The notes beneath the pieces were generated by a model. That model was not told the origin of the DNA and made no database searches. It saw nothing but the letters and a program-made list of their open reading frames with translations. Shown here piece by piece: positions 7,178 through 8,049 of a stretch of 8,049 nt of DNA. Positions within the stretch are counted from its first letter, which is position 1, and every line of letters starts with the position of its first letter. Source of the stretch: DATDGX01 sp036521875 (lineage in GTDB: Bacteria > Desulfobacterota > Binatia > Binatales > Binataceae); assembly GCA_036521875.1 (NCBI GenBank), contig DATDGX010000093.1, positions 1 to 8,049 on the forward strand, given 5' to 3'. Both the position numbers and the translations under genes were made by a program.

Positions 7178-7231
7178 CGCAGCTAAAAGATCGATCGCAG
7201 CTAGAAGAGCGCGCGCAGTTAGAAGAGTGCG
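7178..7231. repeat. Three imperfect 18-bp tandem repeats between the DUF2318 and SCO1 genes
   Basis: Units at 7178-7195, 7196-7213 and 7214-7231 read CGCAGCTAAAAGATCGAT, CGCAGCTAGAAGAGCGCG and CGCAGTTAGAAGAGTGCG. On the minus strand each carries a stop codon at the same phase, 18 bases apart (TAA at 7221-7219, TAG at 7203-7201, TAG at 7185-7183). The first of these is the actual stop of the DUF2318 gene. The array ends two bases before the ATG at 7175. Confidence 0.75.
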
Positions 7232-7677
7232 CGGCCGGATTTCAAATCGGAGATTTTGATGCGGACCGATTGCCCGAATTCCTGATGGGGTAGATTCTCC
7301 GGGACGCAGGAGGCTTTGCCGGTCATCATGTGATCGATCGGGTAATGATTGCCGCAGACGCGGCAGATGAGCTCGCCGGCCGCGACCCGAAAGCCGCGAT
7401 GATAGACGTAGCACTGGCGGCACGCGTCGAAGACCGATCGGACCTGGCCGTCGCTACCGCGCGCGAGAATGAAGCGGAGCTTGCGGCCCGCGTCGTCGGT
7501 GTAGCAGTAGGATTGCGCTTGTCCCGCGGGAAGGCTGGCGGAGTCGAACTGCAACACGCCACTTGCGCCGGAGACGACCATCCGGCAATCCGAGCCGGAA
7601 GCGGACCACAGCAGCACGGCGCTGGTGGCCAGCGCTACGGCCGCGATCACGATTTTGAAGAGCCGCATCGGTTTCAT
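7219..7677 (-). CDS. DUF2318 / FtrD-like cysteine-rich membrane-anchored protein
   Basis: A 152-residue protein with one N-terminal hydrophobic segment (about 6-24 from ATG 7677) and a probably periplasmic domain. The domain carries FDACRQCYVYHRGF, ELICRVCGNHYPIDH and a later Cys in ASCVPEN, the pattern of DUF2318 (the soluble part of FtrD-type proteins of iron/copper transport clusters): CxxC, CxxCG, then a single Cys. Two more Cys lie near the N-terminus of the mature part (SDC and QSYC). The cysteines and nearby His suggest metal or heme binding or redox work; which metal is not visible. The longest frame starts at TTG 7704; I prefer ATG 7677 because MKPMRLFK then leads straight into the membrane segment. 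Another ATG lies at 7668. The SCO1 gene follows after 43 bases, so the two are probably co-transcribed. Confidence 0.72.
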   Translation of the reverse strand: MKPMRLFKIVIAAVALATSAVLLWSASGSDCRMVVSGASGVLQFDSASLPAGQAQSYCYTDDAGRKLRFILARGSDGQVRSVFDACRQCYVYHRGFRVAAGELICRVCGNHYPIDHMMTGKASCVPENLPHQEFGQSVRIKISDLKSGRALF

Positions 7678-7853
7678 CGTTACGCGCGCAGCCCCGCCCG
7701 TCAACCGTCAGGTGCCAGCACTGGACCCAAGGATCACGCAAGAAGCCGACTCCGTTGTCGCCGGCGGAGAGGGAGGAGCCGATTGCCCCGCTAACTAGCT
7801 GTCAGTGGGGACGATAACCTGGTGGCGTGCGGCGTGTTGCTTTCCAAGGCTCT
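7678..7853. promoter_or_regulatory. Divergent intergenic region right of the DUF2318 gene
   Basis: No coding frame of substance. It should hold the promoter of the DUF2318-SCO1 transcript and that of the gene at the right edge. A weak stem (CCCCGCT at 7786-7792 with AGTGGGG at 7804-7810, one G-T pair) is present, without a T-run. TATGCT at 7853-7858 could be a rightward -10 box, but I found no matching -35. Confidence 0.4.
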
Positions 7854-7910
7854 ATGCTAGACCGAGCGCATGAAGTTCCGCCGCGTCGCTACGCTCGAGC
7901 TCGTGGATCG

Positions 7911-8049
7911 ATGAAGCCTGGCCTGCGAATATTTCATCGAGCCCTTGGCAGCATAACACTGCTGCGCATGGGCGTTTTCTTAATCGTCTTCTTGCCGCTC
8001 GATTTACCGCTCGAGTTCCTTATGCGAAATCCACTTACGGCGAACCAGA
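7911..8049 (+). CDS. N-terminal part of an unknown membrane protein, runs off right edge
   Basis: The frame from ATG 7911 is open to the window end and gives 46 residues: a basic start (MKPGLRIFHR), then one hydrophobic stretch (LLRMGVFLIVFLPLDLPLEF at 19-38) that looks like a first membrane helix or signal anchor. I do not recognise the family. The same frame reaches back to an ATG at 7854, which has AAGG seven bases upstream and adds 19 Arg-rich residues; that start is nearly as likely. Base use fits a coding region and the strand is divergent from the DUF2318 gene. Only the full gene beyond the edge would settle its role. Confidence 0.5.
   Translation, partial: MKPGLRIFHRALGSITLLRMGVFLIVFLPLDLPLEFLMRNPLTANQ

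Noticed and set aside
1..8049. CRISPR array, tRNA/rRNA, transposon or phage genes, toxin-antitoxin or defence system
   Set aside because: No regular spaced repeats, structural RNA signatures, transposase or nuclease motifs were found on reading both strands.

Overview
The window is GC-rich DNA from a Gram-negative bacterium. The outer membrane is shown directly by three lipid A / LPS core genes, and the gene order lpxB-msbA-waaA is common in deltaproteobacteria-like phyla. A soil Desulfobacterota/Binatota/Myxococcota-type host is my guess from base composition and gene content; nothing here identifies it.

Layout. Almost everything is on the minus strand, so the order of transcription is right to left: a DUF2318/FtrD-like cysteine-rich protein (7219-7677), a SCO1/SenC copper chaperone lipoprotein (6483-7175), then after a plus-strand interruption copC (4650-5144), copD (3769-4653), lpxB (2518-3708), msbA (743-2521) and the 5' half of waaA (641 to the left edge). 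copC/copD and lpxB/msbA each overlap by a 4-base GTGA, a sign of translational coupling. The first four minus-strand genes form a plausible periplasmic copper-handling / oxidase-assembly set. The last three make and flip lipid A and add Kdo: LpxB makes the lipid A disaccharide, MsbA flips lipid A-core, and WaaA attaches Kdo.

The interruption at 5399-6472 is a plus-strand gene for an exported patatin-like phospholipase with a Tat-like signal peptide. It looks lower in GC than its neighbours. Its reading frame is continuous, yet the first conserved patatin block (Gly-rich oxyanion loop plus the GTSAG serine elbow) sits in a different frame, between about 5593 and 5740. Two compensating indels explain this: one base lost near 5593-5619 and one extra C in the run 5738-5740. 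The gene as written would give a full-length protein without its catalytic serine. This is the most notable observation in the window.

Between copC and the patatin gene lies a divergent region of about 250 bases with three perfect inverted repeats. Between the DUF2318 and SCO1 genes are three 18-bp tandem repeats, each carrying an in-phase stop codon. At the right edge a plus-strand gene for a membrane protein of unknown function begins and runs off the window. I saw no RNA genes, CRISPR array, transposase or convincing rho-independent terminator, and no clearly new multi-gene system.
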